Assembly (NCBI RefSeq): GCF_003053565.1
Contig: NZ_QAXS01000023.1
Span: 1 to 53,197, forward strand
Length of the DNA stretch: 53,197 nucleotides
Direction: 5' to 3'
DNA from: Halanaerobium saccharolyticum
GTDB lineage: Bacteria > Bacillota > Halanaerobiia > Halanaerobiales > Halanaerobiaceae
In this document: positions 25,805-34,115 of the stretch, piece after piece
Position numbering within the stretch: the first letter of the stretch is position 1
How the letters are laid out: every line of letters starts with the position of its first letter
Notes under the pieces: generated by a model
Told to the model about the DNA's origin: nothing
The model's input: the letters and a program-made list of their open reading frames with translations, nothing else
The model's database searches: none
Made by a program: the position numbers and the translations under genes

Positions 25805-27402
25805 ATGAGAGAAAATATACCTGTAACAATGATGACCCAACACCCTGATTCTGCTCAAGAATATGTTCCTATACAAAAAGAATCAGAAGAGGCAATTGAG
25901 GCTTTAAAAGCTATCCCTGATGGTTTAAAATAATGATTGACTTTGAAGGAAAATTAACTCCATATCACCAGACTGCTCAAATTGTAATAGGTCTAATTGA
26001 GAATGGAATAACACCAGGAAAAGAAGTTTTTGTAACCCCAAGAGTAGCAAATGCCAATGAAGAAACCGCTTTTAGACAAATAATGGCTTTTCTTTCAATA
26101 ACAGAAACTATAGTTAGCGCAAAAGAATATAATGATATCCAGCCTATTATAGAAGTTATTCTTCCTATGGTAAGTTCTGCCGATGAATTAATAGAAGTGA
26201 AAAAGAGAATAGATTCTGTGGCAAAATTAGCAGAAAAAGAGTTCAAAATGAAAAAAAACAAAAATTTATTACAGATTATTCCTCTTATTGAAGAAGTGCC
26301 TGAACTTTTAAATATTGACTCAATTATTTATCAATTTGTTACAAAATTAAGAAATAATGATTATCCTGTTGATTATCTCAGATTTATGCTGGGGAGATCT
26401 GACCCAGCATTATCTTACGGAAATGTTTCTGCAGTTTTAGCAAATCGAGTAGCCCTTTCTAAAGCATATAAAATAGCTGAATCTCTAAATATAAATATTT
26501 ATCCTATCTTTGGGGGAGGGGCCCTACCTTTTAGGGGACATGTGACACTTGAAAACATTTATAATGTCTTAGAAACATACCCAGGGCTTAAAACTATCAC
26601 GATTCAATCTGGTCTTAGGTATGATCAACCACGAACAAAATTGATTGAATTAATAAAAATACTTAATAATGAATTACCTAATAGTAAAGCTCATTTTTAT
26701 AGCGAAACCGAATATCAACAATTATATAACTATGTTGGAATTTTTACAGCTAATTATCTTGATGCATTTTTTGAAATCATACCAGAAGTAGCAAAACTCT
26801 CAGATTATATTCCCAAACAGAGAGATAGACTGGCCCGCAAAAGTGGTGTTGGCTATGCCCGAGATATTGCAAGACCAGAAGAAATTGCTAAGCTTGTTAA
26901 TATTGAGAGTATCAAGAATAAATTAAATAAGCTCAATACAGATAAAAAGTTTGCTTTACCTAGAGCAATTACTTTTACTGCCTCTCTCTATTCAGTTGGG
27001 CTGCCTCCAGTTTTTATAGGAACAGGTAGAGGCCTTAACGAAATAAAAAACAAGTGGGGCAAAAGTGGATTAAATGAATTTTTAAATAATTATCCATCAT
27101 TGAAAGCTGATCTAAAATTTGCAAGCAAATTTGTTAACTTTAAAAACATAAATAGATTCTTTAATCAGAAAGCTGTTGATTATATTGAAGAAGATATAAA
27201 CTTCTGTTGTGATTTCTTTGATTTAGATATATGTCGAGATAAAAATATAATAAAATCTGACATATATCATATGTTAATGGACTCTTCATTAGGAGTATTA
27301 TTTCACCTGCAAAAGGCCTCTGATTTTTCTCGTCCCAAAGAAGTTGAATTATTAGAAAACTGGCTTAAAGAAATGGGAAGTATAAGGGGGAGTCTAGGTT
27401 AA
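25805..27402 (+). pseudogene. ppcA: Archaeal-type phosphoenolpyruvate carboxylase, interrupted by a one-base shift
   Basis: Enzyme joining bicarbonate to PEP to give oxaloacetate. Frame one (ATG 25805) reads MRENIPVTMMTQHPDSAQEY to residue 42 and stops at 25931. The rest (25933-27402) begins MIDFEGKLTPYHQT and contains GRSDPALSYGN, GGGALPFRGHVTLEN, QSGLRYDQPR and GVGYARDIARP. Joined, they give about 532 aa, the normal length of the short PpcA type. The break falls on T-TTA-AAA, a canonical -1 slippery heptamer; slipping there yields DGLKIMIDFEGK, the expected sequence. A missing A in the run 25927-25930 is the alternative. GAGGAG lies eight bases before the ATG. Confidence 0.87.
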
Positions 27403-27476
27403 AAATACAACTCAAACTTAAAGTCGTCAAATTTAAAATGGCAGGATTATGGCAGGATTTACCCTCAAACAACAAA

Positions 27477-27498
27477 AAACCCGCCTCTCAGCGGGTTT
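27477..27498 (-). terminator. Terminator of tRNA-Ser, also at the PEP carboxylase 3' end
   Basis: Stem AAACCCGC (27477-27484) with GCGGGTTT (27491-27498). On the minus strand it is followed by six Ts, serving tRNA-Ser. On the plus strand the T-run is only three. Confidence 0.75.
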
Positions 27499-27501
27499 CT
27501 T

Positions 27502-27586
27502 AAAATGGGCATCAGCCCTTAATATTCAATGGCGGAGAGACAGGGACTCGAACCCTGACACCTTTCGGCTTCACCGGATTTCAAGT
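27502..27586. repeat. Right attachment repeat
   Basis: 85 bp identical to 23344-23428, comprising 28 bp of flank plus the 3' half of the intact tRNA-Ser. This copy would have been supplied by the incoming element, restoring the tRNA gene. Confidence 0.85.
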
Positions 27587-27617
27587 CCGGCTCCTTAGCC
27601 AATTCGGACATCTCTCC
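27530..27617 (-). tRNA. tRNA-Ser(UGA)
   Basis: Class II tRNA of 88 nt with encoded CCA. The acceptor stem is GGAGAGA/TCTCTCC with discriminator G. The anticodon stem CCGGA/TCCGG encloses loop CTTGAAA with anticodon TGA (complement of 27581-27583). A long variable arm (GCCGAAAGGT region) and T arm with GGTTCGAGTCC are present. It hosts the integration site of the adjacent island. Confidence 0.96.
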
Positions 27618-27635
27618 ACTTATGTCACGAATAAT

Positions 27636-27664
27636 ATTGTACTATAGAATAAGATTACTGTCAA
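27636..27664 (-). promoter_or_regulatory. Promoter of tRNA-Ser
   Basis: On the minus strand TTGACA (complement of 27659-27664), 17 bp, TACAAT (complement of 27636-27641), about 18 bp before the tRNA 5' end. Confidence 0.8.
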
Positions 27665-27826
27665 GAGATTTCCACAACTTTTTTGCTGAGAAGTTTTTAG
27701 CCAAAAGCAGGAAGTGATAAGATTTAGTTTTAAAAGGTATATATCTTCTTTTCTTGAATATAATTATAATAAGAGAAATTCGATAATAATTTTGATTAAA
27801 AGAAATAGAGAAAGGTCAGATATAAT

Positions 27827-28627
27827 ATGAAAAACATTTTAGTCATTGATGATACAACTCTGGTTCGTTATAGGATAACTTCTATCTTAAAAGCAGAAGG
27901 CTTTAATGTCTACCAGTCAGATAATGCTGCTTCTGTCAGGCAGAATACTTTTGCCAGTGATATTTCACTAAAAGATATTGATCTAATTTTACTTGATACT
28001 TATTTAAGTAGTGAAAATGGTTTTGACTTATTGAACTTTTTAAAGCAGCAGTATCCTGAAATTGATGTGATAGTTGTCAGTGGTGCTAATAGAGCCAGCG
28101 TGATAAAAAAAGCGGTCAGCCTGGGAGCAAAAGATTTTATAGCCAAACCATTTGATAAATCAACTCTCTTAAGAAAAGTAAACAATATTGATGCTGCTTT
28201 CGAAAACAAAGGGCTTTTTAAAAAAGAAGAATCCTATAAAACAACTTTAAGTCTGGAACTAAATAGATCTATGAGGTCAAAACTTTCTTTTTCAGTTGTT
28301 ATAATTGATCTACCTCATAAGATTGATCAGAAATATTATATGGATATCAAAAACCTCATTACTTCCAGAATCAGAAATATTGATCAGATATTTTTTCTGG
28401 AAGATTTTAAATATCTTTTTATTTTACCTTTAACTGATCGTGAGGGAAGAGAAGTTTTTATCGATAAGATAACTAATATTTCCCTGGAAAACAAGCATTT
28501 ATTAAAAGATAACTTTGAGGTTGAGGCAGTAACTTTTCCGGAGGAAATTGTAGAAGCAAGGAACTTAGATCCTGAGAATTACGGTAAGTTCAAGGAGCAA
28601 ATACTTCAGAAGCTGAAATTAAAATAA
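27827..28627 (+). CDS. Response regulator with a degenerate GGDEF-like output domain
   Basis: A 266-aa protein. Residues 1-125 are a receiver domain: MKNILVIDDTTLVRYRI has the acidic pair, LILLDTYLSSENGFDLL has the phospho-acceptor Asp, VSGAN has the switch Ser, and AKDFIAKPFD has the conserved Lys. Residues ~135-260 resemble a nucleotide-cyclase fold in strand and helix order (SFSVVIIDLP, then SRIRNIDQIFFLEDFKYLFILPLTDREG), but the GGDEF signature is missing, so cyclase activity is unlikely. No kinase gene lies beside it. It could act as a sensor or protein-interaction output. It follows the tRNA-Ser promoter region on the opposite strand. Confidence 0.75.
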   Translation: MKNILVIDDTTLVRYRITSILKAEGFNVYQSDNAASVRQNTFASDISLKDIDLILLDTYLSSENGFDLLNFLKQQYPEIDVIVVSGANRASVIKKAVSLGAKDFIAKPFDKSTLLRKVNNIDAAFENKGLFKKEESYKTTLSLELNRSMRSKLSFSVVIIDLPHKIDQKYYMDIKNLITSRIRNIDQIFFLEDFKYLFILPLTDREGREVFIDKITNISLENKHLLKDNFEVEAVTFPEEIVEARNLDPENYGKFKEQILQKLKLK

Positions 28628-28631
28628 TTAT

Positions 28632-28660
28632 TTGACATTTTAAAAAATATAATCTATAAT
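28632..28660 (+). promoter_or_regulatory. Consensus promoter of the GntR regulator
   Basis: TTGACA (28632-28637), 17 bp, TATAAT (28655-28660): a perfect sigma-A match immediately upstream of a candidate operator. Confidence 0.8.
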
Positions 28661-28671
28661 TAACCTATAAC

Positions 28672-28682
28672 TTGTAGAACAA
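28672..28682. promoter_or_regulatory. Candidate GntR/FadR-family operator (autoregulation)
   Basis: TTGTAGAACAA fits the FadR-subfamily pattern TNGTNNNACNA and lies just after the -10 element, near the expected transcript start. A matching site occurs at 29413, before the dehydratase gene. Overlapping TTGTAG and CTACAA arms extend to 28689. Confidence 0.5.
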
Positions 28683-28716
28683 CCTACAACCACTGATTTT
28701 TAAGCGGGGGATAAAA

Positions 28717-29397
28717 ATGGATACCATTAAAAAAGTTAACTTGGTTGATGAAGTATATAAAAAGCTGAAAGAAAAAATAGTCAGTGGCGACTGGGAAGCT
28801 GGCCAGAAAATTCCGTCAGAGAATGAACTGTCGGAGAAGTATGGTGTCAGCAGAAATACAATTAGGAATGCAATTCAAAAACTAAAGGGTTTAAATTTAA
28901 TTGAAACCCGTCAGGGGCAGGGAACTTTTTTGAAAAAAGATTTAAACAGCAGTATAATCAGCAATATTATTCCCGGAATGATTTTTAATGATAATGAAAT
29001 ACTTGATGTGCTTGAATTCAGGAGTGTAATCGAAAAAGAAAATGCCCGTCTGGCAGCAATCAGAGCTGATGAAGAGGACATTCAGGAAATCAAAAATGCT
29101 TTAGAGCAGATGAAAAAACATCAGGATGATTATCAGGAATATACTGTCTGGGATTATAAATTCCATTTAAATGTTGCCAGAGCAACTAAGAATAAAATTT
29201 TATACCAGGCGATGCTGAGATTGAAGGATATACTCTTTAAACATTTAGAAGAAATGAATAAAAATGGTAATTTTGAAAAAAGTATAGCCGGTCACAGAAA
29301 ACTTTTTCAGGCAATAGAGGCCAGAGATCCACAGCTGGCAGTAGAGCTTTCTGAAGAAGATGACCGTGAGAGATTTAAAGAGCTCAAAAAGATATAA
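28717..29397 (+). CDS. GntR family transcriptional regulator (FadR subfamily, FCD domain)
   Basis: A 226-aa regulator. The N-terminal winged helix (residues ~8-75) has DEVYKKLKEKIVSGDWEAGQ, then KIPSENELSEKYGVSRNTIR, the classic GntR DNA-binding signature. The all-helical FCD effector domain follows, with FRSVIEKENARLAA, DYKFHLNVARATKN and AGHRKLFQAIEARD; its Asp and His residues commonly bind a metal and a small acid. It lies 100 bp before D-mannonate dehydratase on the same strand, with similar TTGT-N3-ACAA sites before both genes. A UxuR/ExuR-like role responding to mannonate or a related sugar acid is likely by context. Confidence 0.85.
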   Translation: MDTIKKVNLVDEVYKKLKEKIVSGDWEAGQKIPSENELSEKYGVSRNTIRNAIQKLKGLNLIETRQGQGTFLKKDLNSSIISNIIPGMIFNDNEILDVLEFRSVIEKENARLAAIRADEEDIQEIKNALEQMKKHQDDYQEYTVWDYKFHLNVARATKNKILYQAMLRLKDILFKHLEEMNKNGNFEKSIAGHRKLFQAIEARDPQLAVELSEEDDRERFKELKKI

Positions 29398-29412
29398 AAT
29401 TTTTAATTTAAC

Positions 29413-29423
29413 TTGTATTACAA
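29413..29423. promoter_or_regulatory. Candidate GntR operator before the dehydratase gene
   Basis: TTGTATTACAA, a perfect palindrome of the TNGTNNNACNA type, followed by further ACAACC repeats. It lies 74 bp before the dehydratase start and resembles the site at 28672. Confidence 0.45.
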
Positions 29424-29496
29424 CCAACAACCGACAACCAATAAGTATTTTAGAACTAATTATTTTGTTTGACAAATTGAAAATGAAGGTGATCTG

Positions 29497-30687
29497 ATGA
29501 AAATTACGAATTTAAAAGTTATTGTTACCTCTCCCGGGAGAAATTATGTCGTAGTAAAAATTGAAACAGACAGCGGTATCTATGGCTATGGAGATGCAAC
29601 TCTCAATGGGAGAGAGCTTGCAGTAGCTGAAGCACTGGAAGAATATTTAGCCCCAATTTTAATTGGTAGGAATCCGGATAATATTGAAGATATCTGGAAC
29701 TATATTTATAAGGGTACTTACTGGCGGGGAGGACCTGTTTTAATGACAGCTCTGGCCGGAATTGATATGGCCCTCTGGGATATTAAGGGTAAAAAAGCTG
29801 GCCTGCCGGTTTATTCTCTCCTGGGGGGTAAGAGCAGAGAAAAAGCTCTCTGCTACAGCCATGTTTCTGGAAACGATTTTGAGGAAGTTAAGGAAAAAGC
29901 GCTCAAGAAAATTGAAGCAGGCTATAAAGCTTTAAGAATTCAGGTTGCTATACCTGGACTTGACGGCACCTACGGTACTGTTGAAGATGATGCGCTGGAA
30001 CTTCCTTTTGTTGAAAAGTGGGATTCTAAACCTTATTTGAAAACAATTCCGGAACTCTTTAAATATATCAGAGCTGAAATAGGTGATGGAGTACATTTAA
30101 TTCATGATTCTCACGAGCGCCTGACAGTGCCTGAGGCTATTAAACTGGCCAGAAAGTTAGAAAAATATGACCTTTTATTTTTAGAAGACTTGTTAAAACC
30201 TGAAAACAGGGAAGGTTTTAGACAGCTTAAAAGCCAGACTTCAACGCCGCTGGCAATGGGAGAACTTTTCAATACTAGATGGGAAGCTCTGCCGCTGATC
30301 AAAGATCAATTAATAGACTATATCCGCTGTGATCTGAGTCATATTGGTGGAATTACAGAGGCTAAAAAAATAGCAGCACTTGCTGAGACCTTTCATATTA
30401 AAACCGCCTGGCATGGACCAGCTGATATTTCTCCAGTTGCACATCTGGCAAATTTACACCTTGATTTTGCGATTGCAAACTTTGGTATTCAGGAATTTGC
30501 ACAGTTCCCAAAAGAGGTAAAAGAGGTCTTTAAAGGTGGTCCAGAATTTGAAGACGGTTATCTTAAAATATCAGATAAGCCGGGGCTTGGCTGTGAGATA
30601 GACGAAGAAGCTGCAGCTGAATATCCGTATCAAAAAGCATATTTACCTGTTGCAGAAGCTCTGGACGGTAGTGTCCATGAGTGGTAA
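29497..30687 (+). CDS. manD: D-mannonate dehydratase, enolase superfamily (ManD/RspA type)
   Basis: Enolase-superfamily dehydratase (396 aa) converting D-mannonate to 2-keto-3-deoxygluconate, the KDG kinase substrate encoded upstream. The N-terminal capping domain (TSPGRNYVVVKIETDSGIYG, GDATLNGRELAV) is characteristic of ManD. The barrel shows the magnesium ligands and catalytic residues in LIHDSHERL, EDLLKPEN, MGELFN, and the catalytic His in AWHGPADISP. Some family members have low or different activity (gluconate), so specificity is inferred. AAGGTGATCTG precedes the ATG. The GntR regulator upstream probably controls it. Confidence 0.87.
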   Translation: MKITNLKVIVTSPGRNYVVVKIETDSGIYGYGDATLNGRELAVAEALEEYLAPILIGRNPDNIEDIWNYIYKGTYWRGGPVLMTALAGIDMALWDIKGKKAGLPVYSLLGGKSREKALCYSHVSGNDFEEVKEKALKKIEAGYKALRIQVAIPGLDGTYGTVEDDALELPFVEKWDSKPYLKTIPELFKYIRAEIGDGVHLIHDSHERLTVPEAIKLARKLEKYDLLFLEDLLKPENREGFRQLKSQTSTPLAMGELFNTRWEALPLIKDQLIDYIRCDLSHIGGITEAKKIAALAETFHIKTAWHGPADISPVAHLANLHLDFAIANFGIQEFAQFPKEVKEVFKGGPEFEDGYLKISDKPGLGCEIDEEAAAEYPYQKAYLPVAEALDGSVHEW

Positions 30688-30850
30688 GTTAAGCTAAAGA
30701 TTTTAATAATTATTAATCTAAATGCCGAATGGCAGCTGGATTTAGAAAGAATATATTTTTATTCGCTCTCAATTTGTATAAGCCTATAATCCCTTAAGAA
30801 AAACTGGAGTGAATTTTTAATCAAAAATAATTTAAAAGGGGTGTTTATTA

Positions 30851-32551
30851 ATGAGTAAGAAGGGCAAATTTGTTTTAGTTTTATCTTTAATTTTATTTTT
30901 AAGTCTCAGTTTTTCAGTTATGGCACAGGAAGATTTAGGACTGGCAGATGCAGATCGCAGTGAGATTCTTGTTATCACAGGTGGACTGTGGGGACCTCCT
31001 TCAACCTGGAATATTTTACTGCCAAGTCAGGTTAGAGGTACTGGAGGATTTGTTTATGAAACTTTATTTTCCTATAATGCTGTAAAAAATGATTATACTC
31101 CCTGGCTTGCTGAAAGTGGGGAATGGGTTAATGAAAGTGAATATGTTGTTAACTTAAGAGAGAATGTCAACTGGACTGATGGTGAAGAATTCAATGCTGA
31201 AGATGTTGTTTTCACCTATCAGGTAGCAAAAGATAGTGAAATTTACTATTCACCAATCTGGAACTGGCTGGAAAGTGTAGAAGCAGAAGATAATTATACA
31301 GTTCGTTTTACCTTTTCTGAGCCACACTATGCAGAATGGGATTCAGAATTATATGAGCGCTACATCATTCCTGAACATATCTGGAGTGAAATCCCTGCTG
31401 AAGAGTTAATCACCAGAACAATGAAAGATCCTGTTGGAACTGGTCCCTATACTCACAGTGATTCTGCTCAGGACAGAATGATCTGGAGAAGAGATGATAA
31501 CTGGTGGGGTAATGATGTTTTTGGTCAGCCCAAACCTAAATTTGTAGTAGACCTTGTTAACCAGAGCAACAATATTACAATGGGAATGTTAATGAAAGGT
31601 GAGGTTGATTTTAGTAATAATTTCATCCCTGGAATTGAGAGAATTAAAGATCAGTTTGGTCTTATTACCTGGTTTGAAGATCAACCATATATGCTTTCCT
31701 GGAATACAGCAAATATGTATATGAATCTTGAGCGAGAGCCTTTTGACGATCTCGAGTTTCGCAGAGCGATGGGATATATGGTCAATAAGCAGACCATTGT
31801 TGATCGAGTATATGGTGGTCTTGTAAGAGCTGCTAATCCAACAGGTCTATTTGGTGAGAGCTGGCTGGACTATCTAGACGAAGATGTTGTAGAAGAATAT
31901 GGATTTGAATATGACCCTGCTCAGGCAGAAAAAATATTAGATGAAGCTGGCTATGTTGATGCTGATGGAGATGGCTGGCGAGATATGCCGGATGGTTCAC
32001 CTTTAGAACTGGAAATAATGGTGCCAAGCGGCTGGTCAGACTGGATGGAAGCAATCAGAATAGTTGCCAACAACGCTCAGGAAATTGGCCTAAACATTAA
32101 TCCTAATTTCCCTGATTCTTCACTATTTCACCACAAACGCTACAATGGTGATTTTGATCTGATAATTGCTCATTTCCAGACAACACGCTCATCCTCACCA
32201 TTTGATTACTGGAACGGAGTTGCCAACAGCAACATTTATGGTGAAGAGATTAATAATGGTAACTGGGGTGCCTATGATAACCCTGAATTATTTGAAAAAA
32301 TAGATCAATTTAATATGACTAGAGATGAAGCTGAAAAACAAAAACTGGCTTCTGAAATTCAAAAGACACTGCTGCAGGATATGCCTACAGTACCACTCTG
32401 GCATAATGGAATGTGGGGTCAGGCAATGACCAATAACTGGACAAACTGGCCTACAGAAGATAATCCTTATGGTATTCCAGTTAGTGGAGGAGTAAGTGGA
32501 TTCCAGATGGGAATGGTTCAGACTTTAATTGGAATCGAACCTGTAGAATAA
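30851..32551 (+). CDS. ABC transporter family 5 substrate-binding protein
   Basis: Extracytoplasmic solute-binding protein (566 aa). Residues 1-25 form a signal peptide (basic start, hydrophobic core, cleavage after SVMA), with no lipoprotein cysteine, so it is a soluble periplasmic protein. The family 5 body shows LRENVNWTDGEEFNAEDVVFTY and MKDPVGTGPY. Family 5 proteins bind peptides, nickel or oligosaccharides; many Trp residues (ITGGLWGPPSTWN) resemble the thermophile oligosaccharide binders. No permease or ATPase genes follow, so it must work with a transporter encoded elsewhere. It sits after mannonate dehydratase, suggesting uptake of a glucuronate-bearing sugar. GGGGTG precedes the ATG. 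Confidence 0.85.
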   Translation: MSKKGKFVLVLSLILFLSLSFSVMAQEDLGLADADRSEILVITGGLWGPPSTWNILLPSQVRGTGGFVYETLFSYNAVKNDYTPWLAESGEWVNESEYVVNLRENVNWTDGEEFNAEDVVFTYQVAKDSEIYYSPIWNWLESVEAEDNYTVRFTFSEPHYAEWDSELYERYIIPEHIWSEIPAEELITRTMKDPVGTGPYTHSDSAQDRMIWRRDDNWWGNDVFGQPKPKFVVDLVNQSNNITMGMLMKGEVDFSNNFIPGIERIKDQFGLITWFEDQPYMLSWNTANMYMNLEREPFDDLEFRRAMGYMVNKQTIVDRVYGGLVRAANPTGLFGESWLDYLDEDVVEEYGFEYDPAQAEKILDEAGYVDADGDGWRDMPDGSPLELEIMVPSGWSDWMEAIRIVANNAQEIGLNINPNFPDSSLFHHKRYNGDFDLIIAHFQTTRSSSPFDYWNGVANSNIYGEEINNGNWGAYDNPELFEKIDQFNMTRDEAEKQKLASEIQKTLLQDMPTVPLWHNGMWGQAMTNNWTNWPTEDNPYGIPVSGGVSGFQMGMVQTLIGIEPVE

Positions 32552-32576
32552 TAATCTAAATAATTGATAGATTCTC

Positions 32577-32612
32577 AACCCGGTAATAATCTTATTATCG
32601 GGTTATTTTTTT
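32577..32612 (+). terminator. Terminator after the solute-binding protein gene
   Basis: Stem AACCCG (32577-32582) with CGGGTT (32599-32604), extended inside by TAATAA/TTATTA, then A and seven Ts. Confidence 0.85.
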
Positions 32613-32784
32613 GGCTAAAAAGGCTGTTTTTATTCTTTTCATCTATAATTTTTAGTTAATTTTATTCAAAATTTAGTTAAATATCAAATAAGGTCTATTA
32701 ATCAGGTGAAGATATATGCTATAATCATTACTGTAAATAATCGAATATCCAAATTAATTCCTTAATAAAAAAAAGGGGGCGATA

Positions 32785-34113
32785 ATGATTAACAATTATG
32801 ATGTACTGGGGAGTCTAAACAATTTACAGCAGTGGATGCTGCTTAACCATAAGAGCCATAAACTGATTTATTTAATTGGTCTTCTCTTTTTAGCGGCATT
32901 TATAATTAAAACTATAACCGATAAGTTCAGAATTCCCAGTGTAGTTGGTTATATACTTTTGGGAACATTATTCAGTGAGAGTGTAGTTAGGAGTTTATCT
33001 TTTTTACCCAGGGAATTTTTAGCCTGGCACAGTTACTTGCTTAATACCCTCAATTTTATCACTGTCCTGGCAGTATCTTTTATCTCATTTGGGATAGGAA
33101 CTTCTTTGTACATAAAAATTTTAAAAAAATTGGAGTTTGAGCTAACTCTGATTGTTATTTTCGAATCAATTGGTGCTTTTGTGCTGGTGACTGGAATTAT
33201 GCTCCTTTTGGGCAAAGATCTTTTTGTGGCTATTTTATTTGGTACAATCGCTACTGCTACAGCCCCAGCGGCAACGGTAATGGTATTAAAGGAATATGGT
33301 ATTCCAGGAGAGTTTTCTGCAACCCTGATGGTTGTGCTGGCTTTAGATGAATTTTTGGCTCTGCTTATTTTCTCTTTTATGGAGCCCTTATCATATATAC
33401 TTGCTTCACCCGAATTAGAATTAACATTAACTAATATGCTGTTTGAGCCCTTAGTTAGAGTTACTGCTGCAATTCTGCTCGGCTTTGTCTTAGGTTATAT
33501 TTCTCAGTACTTAATGGTTAGATGTGATTCAGAGAGCCGAAAAATTTTATTAATTCTGGCAACGATCATTGGGACTTCTGCAGCAGCAGTGTTTTTACAT
33601 ATTTCACCACTATTTGCCAACTTAACAGTCGGTTTTGTTTACAGGAACATCCCAAAAAGAAGATTAAATGTTTCAGATAAGATTGATATTTTAACTGTTC
33701 CTTTATTTGCTACTTTCTTTATTCTGGCCGGCACCAAAATTGACATTAGTAATCTGTTTAATCCAGGCTTTTTAGTAATTGCGTTTGCCTATACATTAAT
33801 GAGGATTATTGGTAAGGTTGGAGGTGCGCATTTTGGGGCGAAATTTTCATCTGCTCCCAAACATGTAGAGGATTATATTGGCTTTGGTCTGATTCCTCAG
33901 ATTGGAATTACAATTGATTTAGCATTTATAATTCAAAAAGATTTTATCCATATCCCCGGTAATGTGGCTAATATTTCAATGCTGATCTTAAATGTGATAT
34001 TATTTACTTCAATCTTTACTGAAATTTTTGGTTCTTTAGCAACAGAATATGCTTTAATTAGATCAGATGAAATGAAAACTAAAATTGGCTGGAGTTTTTT
34101 GGAGGGAGAATAA
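32785..34113 (+). CDS. Cation:proton antiporter (CPA2/Kef-type)
   Basis: Inner-membrane Na+ or K+/H+ exchanger (442 aa, about 12-13 helices). The first core helices show FRIPSVVGYILLGTLFSE, then SFGIGTSLYIKIL. The unwound-helix region is ATATAPAATVMVLKEYGI, and the ion-binding helix contains VLALDEFLALL, with a single Asp where CPA2 antiporters have the carboxylate. No C-terminal TrkA/RCK regulatory domain is present. In a halophile it would serve sodium extrusion or pH control. GGGGG precedes the ATG. The next gene starts two bases after its stop, so the two are cotranscribed. Confidence 0.85.
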   Translation: MINNYDVLGSLNNLQQWMLLNHKSHKLIYLIGLLFLAAFIIKTITDKFRIPSVVGYILLGTLFSESVVRSLSFLPREFLAWHSYLLNTLNFITVLAVSFISFGIGTSLYIKILKKLEFELTLIVIFESIGAFVLVTGIMLLLGKDLFVAILFGTIATATAPAATVMVLKEYGIPGEFSATLMVVLALDEFLALLIFSFMEPLSYILASPELELTLTNMLFEPLVRVTAAILLGFVLGYISQYLMVRCDSESRKILLILATIIGTSAAAVFLHISPLFANLTVGFVYRNIPKRRLNVSDKIDILTVPLFATFFILAGTKIDISNLFNPGFLVIAFAYTLMRIIGKVGGAHFGAKFSSAPKHVEDYIGFGLIPQIGITIDLAFIIQKDFIHIPGNVANISMLILNVILFTSIFTEIFGSLATEYALIRSDEMKTKIGWSFLEGE

Positions 34114-34115
34114 TT

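Larger units (their letters stand above)
23429..27586. mobile_element. 4158-bp tRNA-Ser-integrated island carrying a bicarbonate module
   Basis: The island lies between the truncated and intact tRNA-Ser copies. Both ends carry a similar double repeat in the same orientation: GTTAGGATTGTGTCAGGATT (23547-23566) and GGCAGGATTATGGCAGGATT (27440-27459), as expected for tyrosine-recombinase arm sites. Cargo: DUF2294 protein, SbtA-like transporter, SbtB-like PII protein and PEP carboxylase. No integrase or excisionase was recognised, so it is either a remnant or moved by an enzyme encoded elsewhere. The boundaries are read directly; mobility is inferred. Confidence 0.75.
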
